Source of the DNA: Owenia fusiformis
Taxonomy: Eukaryota > Annelida > Polychaeta > Sabellida > Oweniidae
Direction of reading: 5' to 3'
NCBI GenBank assembly: GCA_903813345.2
Contig: CAIIXF020000001.1
Span: 23,643,915 to 23,707,914 of the forward strand
Length of the DNA stretch: 64,000 nucleotides
The first letter of the stretch is position 1. Each line of letters begins with the position of its first letter. A program made the position numbers and the translations under genes. The notes below the pieces were generated by a model. The model was not told the origin of the DNA, did not search any database, and was given only the letters and a program-made list of their open reading frames with translations. Of the stretch, positions 40,138 through 53,072 are shown one piece after another.

Positions 40138-43100
40138 ATGGCCGGTGAATTTATTGCAGTTCCTCTGAAGAAAACCTGGGAATTAGATCACACTAAGCCT
40201 CTTAAGAATTTTATTTCAAACACATTTGCTAACGCAAGTCCCGAGGATTATAACAATGCCATTTCCGAGTTCAACAAACTTCGTAATCAAATGATATCGA
40301 AGTCTTTAGACAAACATGAATCTGCCCTGGAAGTTTTGTACAGGTGAGTTGTCAAAAATGATTCATTTCTATGTGACACTGAAATTCATGATTAACTTAT
40401 CAAATCAACTACACCATAGACTTAAAGAAATACCATGTCCAAGGCTATATTTTATTTAGAGCTGTTGTCTATAGTGTTGTCACGATAGACTGTATCCTTC
40501 GTCTGAATAAATTCAGACCGAATATCATCATATTCCGTCTGTTGGATACTAAGATTTTCGACATCTAAAAAGTCACTCGACTTTTTTGTGATTTTGAATC
40601 ACAGAAAGCATTCTGAAGTTTCAAATTGGCGCCATGTTTAATTTTTGGCATCCGCCTAATGTATATCACTTACCTTTTATTGATTCTTTCATGTTTCGCA
40701 AAAACTCAGTTTGACCAGAGTACTCTGTCTCACTGCTCGAATTTTCTTGAAAAATGTCTATTTTCTAATCACCCGGACACCATACGGTATACTTGGACTC
40801 GCCCAAAACGAGGGGTGTCCAACGCAAGATGGTAAAGATGAAGACATGTCGAAACTCTCAGAGAATCTATTCCATAATTTCAACATTGCTACGCGGTTTT
40901 ACGAGCGACATTGATGCATCACCAGAATCAGCTTTGGCGATGCATATCGCGATGTATCGATTAATCGCGACAACATTTATGCTTTCACTTTGAAAATGTT
41001 TTAGCTTGCCAAAATGAACCAATGACCTCCAATTTTAACATTTGTTTTCACACACCGTTTTAGGTAGTATTATTTATTTGCTGCATTCAGTATATTCACT
41101 GCATAACGTTCGATGTGCATCAATCTTTATTCCTACAAATTACAGACGCAACGATCTGCAATTATGGCACATTGCGACAATACTAGTTGTCTATTATGTG
41201 TTGTACTCTTGTCGCAATCTAGCCTAACCGATGGACATTTTCATTTATTATTAGCAATCTTCCTGAGTCAACATTTATGTACATTGTGAAAAATTATTGA
41301 AGACTTTCTGCTCAAAAAATTCCACTGATATATAATTGCATGGGAATTCTATAATCGTATAATAGTAATTCAACTTTCAGTAGAAGGTTTCATCATATTC
41401 AGCATCCAAGGTGGTTATAATTAAATAAATACCTAAGCTATATATTCTGTCTTGTGACATCTAAATGGTGTATCCTTCGAGAAGAACTTCATGAAACCAA
41501 TCAAAAGTATCAAAATATTTGTTTCATCACTTGTTACATGGAAAGGTATGTTGTCATAATCATAGGGAGAGTCCGTTTAGTGACATGATATCTCTGCTTT
41601 GATAATATCATAGCATCATACCATTTGCCTAACATGCTTGATTTATTTTGAGATCTATATTTAGATCCCAGCTATACCATGAAGAGTCTATCCTCAGTAT
41701 ACTATTTCTAATACATGTACTTGTAATCTGTATTGTTTTTCAGGTATTATGACCAGTTGGTAGCCATTGACTCAAAGTTACCTATTTCGGAAAATCAGGT
41801 ATGTTTAAAGTGAAGATTTTATGAAGTAAACAAGCTGAAGCTGAAGAAAATATGTTTACGAGAACATCAGAAAAAGAACTAAAAAATGAGAAATAAATAG
41901 GTTGGGATGAAATGACAAAGGAAAGGTGAATTTTGATAGATTGTTTTTACATTTAAAAGACATATTAAATATTTTTTCTTTTACATACTACAGATATCAG
42001 TATTTTTAATGAGGTCTGAAAAGACTGGATCCTGAAAAATTGGATTAAAAAATATGGTGACCAGAAAAATTGTCATAGCTATTCTACGTTCAGTATATAC
42101 TTGAATAAGATGTCTTTAAACATTTATTTGATAACAGGATCTAACTAAATCAGGCAATACTGTTTATTCAAGTATTTATATGTAGCTACATAATGTTTAC
42201 TTAAAACTTGTCAGAGTGCACTAAAATACTCTTTGATCTGTATTATGTATTTACATTTAATATATCTATTCTGTTAATAGTGATATTTACAAAAATAACC
42301 TGCAATTTTCTCTAATATAATTTCAGGCAAGCAATAGTTTACTTATACATGTAGTCAGTACATATTTTTTCTCAAAATCAAAATAAGTCCAAATCATACA
42401 CTGAGTCACATGCAAATGATGAACTGTTCAGACCACTTATACAATGAAGAAGTGTACTAATAATGCTATATGTCATCATAACCCTTTACATTCTTGTCAT
42501 ATGTACAGTGAAACCTGTGTAAGTAGAACTCCTTGATACCTCTAAAAAGTGTTCCACTTGGAAAGTACAATAAAACCTTTCTAAGTGGAACAAATTTGGT
42601 ACCTAAAAAGTTTTCCACTTGAAAATTATTCCCTTTACAGAGGTTCAGTAGAAAATTAGTCATGTGACTCTGATATTGTTCAGCTATGCAGATGTTTGAA
42701 TTTACAGGTTTTTCTGCAGATTAATCATTAAACAGTTCTTTATGACTTTTTACAGCTGTTACTTTTTTGATTTCAATTTTTGAGAAATATGCTCTGACTG
42801 TTATATGCATGTTTTTCAGATAAGAATAAACTACAAATGGCAAGATGCTTTCGACAAAGAATCATTTTTTGTTGGCAAAAGAACACTGAGTAAGTATATT
42901 ATAAACCGATGCAGATACAAGTTCATCTATTTGAGGCATTGTCCAGGTGTGGATCTGAAAATCAAGTGGAAAAACGTTTGCCCCAAAGTAATACCAGTTT
43001 GTTACCTAAATTGCCCGATGTAGGGAGAACCATATTTTGTGACTCCCACCCCCTCCCCCCAAATCTGCCAGTTGTGTCCATTATTGTTTTCAACGTTTTT

Positions 43101-46100
43101 TTGCATGGATTTGTTAATTAATATATGGTTCAAGTAATTGTTTCTGAGTAATTTTTGCTCCTCTGAGATAAAAACACAATACTCCAAGTTGTCATACTTG
43201 GTTACTCCTAGTTGTCATATTTGGTTACTGCAATCAATGAAATCTGACCCAGTATTATTGACCTTTATAACTAAGGAATCACTTCATTTAATTACTGTAC
43301 TTAGTGAAAATTTCTTCAAATCAAATTTTTTCATTTCATCCCTATGTTCAGTCTTTTTGATATTCCTCTTTTCCTTCAGCTTTATCCAGTGCTGCATATG
43401 AGAAAGTATGTGTGTTGTTCAATATTGGAGCTCTTCAGAGTCAGATTGCAGAGTCGCAGAACATGGAGTCTGATGATGGTCTTAAAACCTCTGCTAAACT
43501 CTATCAGGTACAAAATGATTAATTATATTGAAAAATAGAAGAAACATTTTGATATAATATATTTAGTGCCTTATCATTTCAATGTTTTATTCAATGAATT
43601 ATGTTTTTTATGAATTTTTTATTCATTTATAATATTTTTTACAAATCAGTTCTAACTAGTGTTGTCGCGATGTGCCATAATCATACATCGATGCATCGGC
43701 AATTTTCAGTAGTAAACATCGATGCACATCGCGATGTACATCGAGAAAAAGTCAGATAAAAGTGCACTGAAATACCGAACGCTAATGCACTAAAATACCG
43801 AACAGAAAAAATTAATAAGAGTACGCTGGTACATCCGAGAACTTCTAGTAGCGGTGAAATGAAAGTAAACTAATTTTTTTAGATTAATGGTTCATTTTGA
43901 CTATCTAAAACAGTTTTAAAGCAAAAGAGTATCAGAAAACATTGGAAAATGAAATAAGACATTAGAAAGGTAAGCGATTTGCGTCAAAATAAGATAAGAA
44001 AGGGTGATTTTTAGCAAATTTAAAGCTGGACTGCGCTCCGAAACGCAATCTTGGGTTGTTTCGGGGGTGAACTTTATCATTTTGAGCTTAATGAAAGATT
44101 ATAGAATGATGAACAAATGGGGCAAATCTTGTGTAGAAATACTTACGATAAATGTGTCATTTCAAAGATTATTCATTGAATTGCTTTGATCGGCACCGAC
44201 GATATGATTTTGGAAAAGTTTCTAAATGAAGAACGTGACGTCACTTCCGAATCATAGCATTCAAAATAAGTAGCGTTTAATTACTTTCGACATTCATAAG
44301 AAGACGGTTGTCTAGGGGTACAATTCTCGCTTAGCACGCGGGAGGCCCGGGTTCGAATCCCGCATTCGCCTTTTTATTTATTTTTAACTAAATGATTGTT
44401 CTTTGATATAACGCAGAAAAAAACAATTTTTATTTACATAAACTTTATATTAGAGCTTAAAAATGTAAAAACAATATATGTCAACATATTGCGTTTTGGA
44501 GCGATGTGCAGGTTTAATTTTTTAAAAAACATCGATGTTTTGTTTCAGACATCGATGCATCGCCAGAATCAGCTTTGGCGATGCATTAATCGCGACAACA
44601 CTAGTTCTAACTATGTAAAAGTTATCATTTGCTCAACATATGTCATTGTGTGTGTTATATTATCTCTTGAAAAACCCATTTTGAAATATTTTTGATTGTT
44701 CTTGAATTCAATTAAGGTAACTATTGTCTTCAATGATGTTATCTAATTGCAGCAAGCAGCTGGTATATTCAATTACCTGAAGGACTGTGTGTTGTCCCAT
44801 GTCCAGCAAGAGCCAACTCCTGACCTTCACCCCGACACTCTGTCTGCCATTGGTGCATTACTATTGGCCCAGGCCCAGGAGTGCGTGTACAGAAAAGCTG
44901 CTATAGGTATATTTATATCATCATTTGTTATATAAAACAGTGGAACATTGGGATATTCATGGCTTGAATAATCACCCATCTTGTCAATCTCAAAATTGAT
45001 TTACATGGACAGAGTCAAGAATGGGTCTGTAGGTTCAATTATAGTGAGAACCAATTTTGGCTCACAGTTGGTCAACATTCTCATGACTGTTACTAGGGAG
45101 GTTAAGCTACAAATTTTAAGGAGAATTTCAACATGAACCTTTGGTATTACGACCCCCATGAATTACTGTCCCCATATCAATCGGTTCTTGCAAAGGCCTA
45201 AAAACAATAACAACTACATGTATTTACCTTATACCTTTATGCTCAATCAGACAAAAGGATACAACGAAGGAGAGAACTACATGTATTCCTGTAGGATCAT
45301 AAATCTACACATTCACATACAAGTTGTATAATGATAATACACACACAAAAATATTATTTCAGATAAGATGAAGGACTCTATAGTTGCCAAGCTAGCACAT
45401 CACTGTTCTGACCTTTACGCTGATGCAATGAAACAGCTTCAGCTCCATTCATTGAGAGAGCTTTGGCCTAAGGAATGGATCTCTTCTGCTGCTGCCAAAC
45501 AAGCAGGTTTTCATGCAATGGCAGAGTACCACATGGCTAAGGATGAGGGGACTAGGAAAGCATATGGCCATGAAATTGCTAGGCTCAAGGTTCGTTTGAT
45601 TTCCGATTATGTTTGATTTTTATTCACATTTATTTGCACAGTTATTTTCTTGTATCAATTTTTTAGGATTTTTAAGTTTCCTGAAATAGGTCGGGCTAAA
45701 TCCCAATTGATGCAATGTTTAAAAATCTTTAAAGTTAACTTACTCTTTGAAGAATCGCAATTTTCATGTTAAATCACAATAGATATCAACAAGACCATCT
45801 GGTTGCCAATAGAGTTTTGCATTAATCCAATTAATTGGAAATATTTAATAATCAGGAATTAAGTGACTTTTGTCCAATTTGCTTGAAATTGTACAGGTAC
45901 CTTAATTGCAAAACAAGTCACTAAGATTCAAAATGGCTGCCATTTTAGTTGCAGCAAAATCAGGTTTTCAGCTTGTCTTTGGTCATAACTCCATAAGTAT
46001 TCCAGCAATTTGCTTGAAATTATACAGGTACCTCTATTTCTAGATTATCAACAATGTCTACAAATTTTGTCAAAATATGTAACAAAAATTCAAAACGGCC

Positions 46101-49100
46101 GCCACTCTTATTACAGAAAAATCAGGCTTTTAGCTAAGTTATCAATAATGTCTACAAGCTCCTCCATATTATAATAAATAGTATTCATGCCCAATCAAAA
46201 CCTCTACTGCCATCTATTTTTCCCATTTATATGTCAATTCTATTCTATTCTACAAGTAATGTTATACCCAGAATACTTAACTGTTCAATTTAGAATTGAA
46301 ACGTTTCATCCTATGTCTTTCATACTCATGTTTGTTTGTAGCATTCATCAGAATTGATGCAAGCATCAGCGACAAGAGGGGGTGGAATATTCCCTTTCAA
46401 GAAAGAGGAGAACAAGATCAACCTGGCCCTGAAAGAAGCTGAGAAAGACAACAACTTTATATACCATGATAAAGTACCAGACAGGAACACACTATCAGCT
46501 ATTGGAAAAGCACCTGTTGCTAAAGCTTTACCCATACCAGCTCCAATGAGTAAAGATTTTAAAGGTATGTTCTTATCAATTGTATAAATGTAAAATAGTT
46601 ATCTAGCCCATTTTGAAAGTTTGCCTTTTTGAATGGCCTAAATGGAGTGACGGACATTAATCACACATTTCAAATAAACTGTACATGTATATCTTTATAT
46701 TTGTAAGTTATCTGGAACAGATTACTCGCATTTATACACTCTCTTTTATGAATTTATTTTTTGCACAATCTCTTTTATGATTCCTGTTTTGTAATACATT
46801 CTAGTTCATGACTCTTTTACTCTCTTTTAATACTCTTGTTTATGCAGTCTTTTTTATGACTCTCATTCACACACTCTTTAATTACTTTCAGATTTATTTG
46901 AGAAAATAGTTCCACTAGCAGTCCATCAGGCCATTACAACATTTGATAACAGGAAGGCAGAGGTAATCAACATGGAAGTAGGGAGATTGAGAGAACAGAC
47001 ACAACTTCTTAACAGGTACATCAATTGCATAGAAAGATTTGTTTAAGTCAATTCAATTTCTTCACCTAATATCTATCCAGCTTGATATGGTACTGTAGCT
47101 ATTTTCATTTCTTGACATTTGACAGCTTTTCCATTAAACATTTTCGTGCATTTAACTTTTGAGATATGACAAAATACAATTACTTTACAGTTTACCTTAT
47201 TAAATCCTACCCATTTGATCGTACTTTGGTATTGTTGTAATATTGTTATTGTAATTTGATGATATTGCTATTGTAACATGATAAAATTGCTATCTGATGA
47301 TACTAGTATTGCTATCATTATTATAGTGTGTTGGCCTCCCTGAATCTCCCTGCAGCTATAGAGGATCTCTCTGGAGAAGCTGTACCAAGCTCCCTATTAG
47401 AAAAAGCCAGGACTTTGAAAGAGAATGGTGGAGGAATAGATTACATAAATAAACTAATGACAGATTTACCAGAATTATTGACTAGAAATAGAGAAATCCT
47501 AAATGAGGTAAATGAGTTATGAACGTGTTTGTTTCATTAGTTCTAGAATTGAAACAATCAGTTCACATATATAATGCCCATCTTATTCTTTAATGAAGGT
47601 CCCCTGGCAAACAGTTAGTTAACGAAAACATGTACTCATTCTAAAAATTAGACTAAACATCCATTATGGGAGACAGATCACATTTTTACCAGGAAATGAT
47701 GTCACAATCTTAAGGACTGATAAATTTCTACTTTATGTGACATGGCATTATTTCACAATTTTTGTTGTCTTGTCAACTTTTTTTGGAAGGTGTTCACCGA
47801 TTGGCATTTAGCGGGTGGCAGTCAGCATTCTGTGTCTGTAACAAATGGCAGGTTGTGACATTTTTGCATGTTGATACATTGTTTGTGTCTGTTTCAGTCT
47901 ACGAAACTACTAGATGATGAAGAAACCTCTGACAAACAATTACGTGAACAGTTCAAAGAACGCTGGACAAGAACGCCATCTGTAAACCTCACAGAACCAA
48001 TTAGGCAGGAGGGGAACAAATATAAAGGAATCTTAGACACGGCTATACAAGCTGATCATGTGGTCAAGGAAAAATATAACACACATAGGGAAGGAATCGT
48101 CCTACTGTCAAAATCTGACGTATGTTCATTCAAACAATTTTTTCACTTAAAACTACATTTATTTGGTAATACAATCAAAAGCATTCATTGAAAACAGATT
48201 TGTATTGTTTTTGTCATCAGAGGAAACATGTGACAGTTCTTCACAACTTCACATCCCGAGATGGACCCTATTTATACAATTGTTGAATTGTAAAATTGTA
48301 ATATTATAGAATTCTGCTTAAGTTACTTGATGAATCACACTCTTGTGTTATATTTACTGTAGGCTGAAATAGCAAGTGCTCTACCATCGGGTAATCCTAC
48401 AGCTGCCATGAAGGACCAACCCTTTGTTGTTGCCCTCAAACAACTTATGGAACAAGTAGAAACTATGAAGGCAGAGAGAGATGTTATGGAGAATGAAATC
48501 AAGGAGGCTAAATGTGATATGGGTGAGTAAAACTATAGCATATAACAATATTGAGAATAAAGATGAAATGTTGACTCTAAAATGGAATATTAAAGAACCT
48601 AAGCATTTGCAAAAGGTGTCCCTGATATATCTCAAGTTGGACAGAGTTTTCAAAACTATCTCATGTTTTATTTTTTTAAAATTATTTTCCAATTTTTAGA
48701 GTTTCCAAGTATAAAAGAAATATTTCCATGTGTTGTATATCTTGTATTTTTCATTCTACAGCTGCCAAGTTTCTGGGTGCATTAAGTGCAGATGGTGCAA
48801 TAGAAGAAGATCTTATCTCATCGCAAGAGTTAGAGGCCATGTATGGACCTCTTAGAGAGCAAGTCCGTGACAGCGTTACCAGACAAGAGACTCTCCTAGC
48901 TGATATTCAGGTGATTTATAATATTGCAACACAAATGATATCCATGATTTTAATGACCTATTAACAATGGTTGAATTATTTTTATCCATGCTTATTTTTA
49001 ACAGTCTTGATTTATCAAATATCTATCAATGTGCAGTGAACCAGCATGGGACAATCATACCTAGTGCTTGGGAATAAAATTGAATTTTCAGGCACCAGAA

Positions 49101-50979
49101 ATTCACTTTATTGTGAAATAAGGCCTTAAGAATATAACATTAATGATCATTATAATATCATTAGAATGATGATAACAGAATGGTTGCCTGTCAGGTCCTG
49201 ACATGTACCTGAGATTGTTGAAAGTTTTCTTCATCACTAAATCTGAGGAATTCAACATCTCATATTTTCCTAAATATAGGAAGCAATCTCTGATACTATA
49301 AGTAATATACAAATATTTGAATGTGTGTTGTTAAATCATTTTTAAATTAATTTTAACAATATGTTTTTTTATTCCAGAGAGCAAATACTGAATTCTGCAA
49401 TGCTAAATCTTCAAACCAAAGTGCTGCAACACGAGAGACAATGCTTAAAGACTTAGCTGCTGCATTTGATAATTACATGGAACTTAAAGGAAATCTAGAA
49501 GAAGGAACGAAGGTAAACATTACAAATATATATAAACATGGAATATTATTTAACTTAAAAATGGATGGAGCTCAATGAATATTTCCAATTTAAACAATAC
49601 ACATTTCTAAATTGAACCTCTATCATTTCCAGTACTCACCTTTCTCATTGAAACAATTATTTTTTGAATGTTTCATAAATTTTTTGATTGGATTTTCTCT
49701 ATCTATATCCATGGTATTGAAATTAACTGTTGATTGTATGTAAATATTGGATATTGTTCAGAGCACATAACATACAAGAAAAATTTCAATTTTTGATACT
49801 ACATTGTATTTTACAAGCTTACCATTACACATAGCTTTAAAGTGCTAATAGGCTCTACTCTGATATGTTCCAGTTCTACAATGACCTAACCCAGCTGTTA
49901 GTGAGGTTCCAGAATAAGGTGACCGACTTCTGTTTTGCTAGGAAGACTGAAAAGGAGGAATTAATGAAGGATTTACAAACTAACATAGCCAACCAACCCA
50001 CACAGGCTCCCCCGGCTGCACCTTCTTACCAAAAAGGTTAAACAAAGTTTTATAAATACTTGCAATCTATCATGGATTTCCATCTGCCTGTATACATATA
50101 TATTTGTATTGGTTCCAATGTATGATGCATGTATAGTTAAAAAAGTGTATTACAGTCATTCACAATTTTTATTGCAGTTCATTCTACTATTAATGATTAT
50201 TATAATATTGCAGTAATTTGCAAATTGTATTTCAGCTCAAGCTCCTGCAAGACCTCCCCCACCCACTCTGCCTACGTCCCAGCCCACACAGGCCTCAGCC
50301 CAAGCCCCCCAGGCCTCAGCTCCAGCCCCCCACCAGGCTCCACAGAGGCCAAGCCAACCACCAACAATTCCACAAGCCGCTCCTCCACAGTCACAACAGC
50401 CCCCAGCTTATGGTGAGTCGGAACATTTACTACATTTCAGAATATTCTGAAGAAATTGCCGATTATTACAATTTCAAATATTAAAGGTGCATAATTCTGA
50501 ATGTTAACTTATTACTAGTTTGAAATATTTATGAATGTTAACGTCCTGAAGTATTTTCTTATTGGCAACCCTATTATATATTAAAATGTCCAATTTTTAG
50601 TCTTAAGCATTTATTGCACACTAAATACCACAGCTTCAAGCATTTAGATTTGACCAATTACTCTGTTTTCTTTACAGGCCAGGGAGCCCCACAACTCCCC
50701 TACCCTGCCAACCCAGGTTATGGTGGCCAGCAGTACCCTCAGGCAGCAGGGGGTTATCCGCAGTATGCCCCTCCAGCCATGCCCCAAGGATTCAACCCAT
50801 ACGCCCAGTATGGACAACAACCTCAGTATGGACAGAACCCTTATGGTGCTCCTCCCAGTGCACCACCCCAGGGGGCTTACCCCCCACAGCAGCCCTACCC
50901 AGGTCAACAACCTGGCTATCCTCAACAACCTGGGTATCCTCCACAGGGCCAGTACCCCCAGCAACCTCAATGGAGATAG
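40138..50979 (+). CDS. PDCD6IP: ALIX / programmed cell death 6-interacting protein
   Basis: Sixteen exons: 40138-40343, 41744-41798, 42820-42889, 43380-43507, 44753-44906, 45363-45589, 46342-46564, 46892-47015, 47327-47507, 47898-48119, 48363-48522, 48762-48910, 49378-49512, 49874-50036, 50236-50412 and 50678-50979. All frames join, giving 891 aa (human 868). An ESCRT-associated adaptor for multivesicular bodies, abscission and membrane repair. The Bro1 domain (1 to about 355) includes [33 protein letters not shown] and FIYHDKVPD. The V domain (about 360-695) includes [41 protein letters not shown] and [11 protein letters not shown]. The Pro-rich tail (from about 700) has [12 protein letters not shown] in the last exon and a Tyr-rich GYPQQP run. 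The ATG context AAAATGG is good. Exon 6 uses a weak donor (GTTCGT). Confidence 0.97.
40472..40975. mobile_element. hAT-like remnant in ALIX intron 1
   Basis: The left end TAGTGTTGTCACGAT matches the end of the element at 43657 with one change. The right part (CCAGAATCAGCTTTGGCGAT, ATTAATCGCGACAACA) matches the right end of that element, with the last bases altered. No 8-bp duplication remains readable. Confidence 0.55.
43657..44603. mobile_element. hAT-type non-autonomous element in ALIX intron 4
   Basis: A 947-bp element with perfect 15-bp inverted ends (TAGTGTTGTCGCGAT and inverse). The flanking 8-bp duplication GTTCTAAC is at 43649-43656 and 44604-44611. Sub-terminal CATCGATGCATCG motifs recur on both sides. 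No transposase frame is present. It contains a tRNA-like segment at 44300-44370. Confidence 0.88.
44300..44370 (+). ncRNA. tRNA-like gene within the hAT element (Pro-type body, AGC anticodon position)
   Basis: Box A-like TTGTCTAGGGG (44309-44319), an anticodon arm CTCGC-TTAGCAC-GCGGG (44326-44342) that folds with one G-T pair, and box B GGTTCGAATCC are followed directly by TTTTT at 44371. The body resembles animal tRNA-Pro (GTCTAGGGGTA, TTCTCGCTTAG), but positions 34-36 read AGC, an alanine anticodon. The 5' acceptor half does not pair with ATTCGCC and the D stem has a mismatch. It is more likely a tRNA-derived relic or SINE head than a functional tRNA. Confidence 0.5.
45878..46160. repeat. 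Degenerate tandem repeat in ALIX intron 6
   Basis: TTTGCTTGAAATT(G/A)TACAGGTACCT occurs twice about 131 bp apart, with paired AAAATGGCTGCCATTTT and AAAACGGCCGCCACTCTT blocks. It resembles the core units of the pearl-like element at 59.8-61.0 kb but has no clear ends. Confidence 0.45.
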
Positions 50980-52656
50980 GGCTCAGTTCATCGGGTATGG
51001 ACCAGTCATGTGTATCACCTGCAGAATCCTTCAACTCTCAACATATCCCACACACTTGTGCACCATATGGTGACTACAACCACTTTTAGGAATATTCAAT
51101 CGATATAATTCCAAAACACTAGAATGATGTTGCAAAAGGGTCTATATTTCAAATTGGACAATACAACACCCCTTCCCTAGATAGACTATCATATTCACAT
51201 TTTCCATGAGTTCTATCAATGCGTGCAATTTGATATAAAATCCCACACTGAAGACAGATTGGATCTCTGAACCAGCATTACATGTCATTGGTGTAGTATA
51301 TGAATTGTGCATAGAATGGAACTTGTATAAAGTGACCCTTAGATTTATAGTGTTATTACTTGATGGACTATGAACAATGTTGGTGAAGGATAAACAACAG
51401 GTGAAATGCAAACAGATATTAAAATGCTTTATTATTCTCATTAGCATATACTTTTGTATCAATAAGTATATTAGACATGTCAGTCTTGAGATTAGAATAC
51501 GGAACAAATGATATGTAAACTATGATTTTCAAAAGAATCCAGTGATGTTCTCACTCTTAGTATGTCTTACATGTATATGTGGTAAAAAGAAAAAAGTCAT
51601 TCTCTGGAAATTTCATTCAAAGCTCTTGTCATCTATGTATGGCAAGTCATTGTTGCATTAAATCAGTAATATTTCTTGTAGATTGCAGTTCATAGAATTA
51701 TTTATTATATTATTTGTTTCATTGAAAAAAGTTAATATGATCTGTTTACATGTGTTGTTCATTCCTGAATCATTAGGAGTAGAATTAGAATTTGTTAAGA
51801 GGGTGAGGGGCTAATTTCGATGCCATTTTAGGGTACTTTGACTTAAAGGATAGTTTCAACATCTTGTTGCTTGGCTCTAATTTTTGATCCAGGGAGGCCC
51901 TTTTTTAGCATGAATGGAATCTTTATTTTTTTACCATAGTCAAACATGGTTGAAATGGAAGTTTTAGGTGCTAACAAGTAATGTTGACTTTACCCCAATT
52001 CTAATGTCTAAGTTACCTCATGCATTGTCATTGCTCCTTTCACGCTAGTTGTCATGCAATAAGTTTGTATTTATATATAGGGCTTCATGAATATATCTTC
52101 TATATCTGTTTAATATGGCATTGTGTAATATTCCACATCATTTGATGTCTATATGAAAATTGAATGTTTCTTAAATTTACTAAATTGGAATTTTTGTATT
52201 GCTTTTTCTGAATGATGAAGTATTTATTGACAATAAAATTGTATATTGTTTTTTGAATTATTTTTGTTGTAAAGTGGACATTCTTGATATTAGTTATAGT
52301 TTTGTATGAAGCATACTGGCATAAGCAGCACTGTTACTGGTTTATACTTTGCCAAATTTAAACTTTATTGCCAAACACTGGACTTTGCAGTTTAACATTG
52401 TTATAGTTTGAAGAATTGATGGAATTTCAAACAAGATTGATTGTTTAGGTGAAATCAAAATGAATGATGGAAAATATGTTATACAAACTATGAATATTAA
52501 TATTTAAATTATCTTATATGAGGATAACTCCGTTCAAATTCATGTTATTCTCTGATATTATTATGTTGCAATGTAAAATTAAGTCGAACCAAATAAATAT
52601 GTAAATCATGTATATAAAATATTCTACATTTATGTTATATAATGAGCAAGAATAAA
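50980..52656 (+). other. ALIX 3' untranslated region with three candidate poly(A) signals
   Basis: After the TAG at 50977-50979 there is AT-rich sequence with no coding frame of note. AATAAA signals lie at 52232, 52592 and 52651. The 3'UTR would be 1.3-1.7 kb, comparable with long animal ALIX 3'UTRs. Which signal is used cannot be told. Confidence 0.5.
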
Positions 52657-52882
52657 CGTTGTTAAAGTAGAATGAGCAACAAAGAGGCCTTTTTTGTTTG
52701 GTTGTAAACTGTAAGCACAGTCTTTATGTAAGAACTCTCAATTCAATCGTTCATAATGATGTTTCCAAACTGGTCTCTAGCCTAATTATCTTGAATTTTT
52801 TATTCAAAGGTCTTCACTGATGTCTTATCAATGATATTAAGATGTCCAGGGTAATAGTAATTACAAGGGTAATTATTTAAGG

Positions 52883-53036
52883 AATAAATAATGACAGGCC
52901 ATTCAATATGGTGAAATTCAGCATGAGTTGGACAGAATGTTGCACAAAGCATGAACCGAAGGTGAGTGCATTTGCACTGACATTCTGTCCAACGAGTGAA
53001 GAATTTCACCATATTGAATGGCCTGTCATTATTTAT
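52883..53036. repeat. 154-bp hairpin palindrome
   Basis: AATAAATAATGACAGGCCAT at 52883 continues to GGTGAAATTC and, after a short gap, TGGACAGAATG. The inverse appears as CATTCTGTCCA, GAATTTCACC and ATGGCCTGTCATTATTTATT ending at 53036. The loop is about 50 nt. It is a likely small MITE. Confidence 0.82.
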
Positions 53037-53072
53037 TACTATCCAAACATAAAACAAGGCACAGACGTGAAC

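Noticed and set aside
50644-51034. Minus-strand and alternate-frame ORFs over the last ALIX exon
   Set aside because: They arise from the Pro/Gln/Tyr-rich repetitive codons of the ALIX tail.
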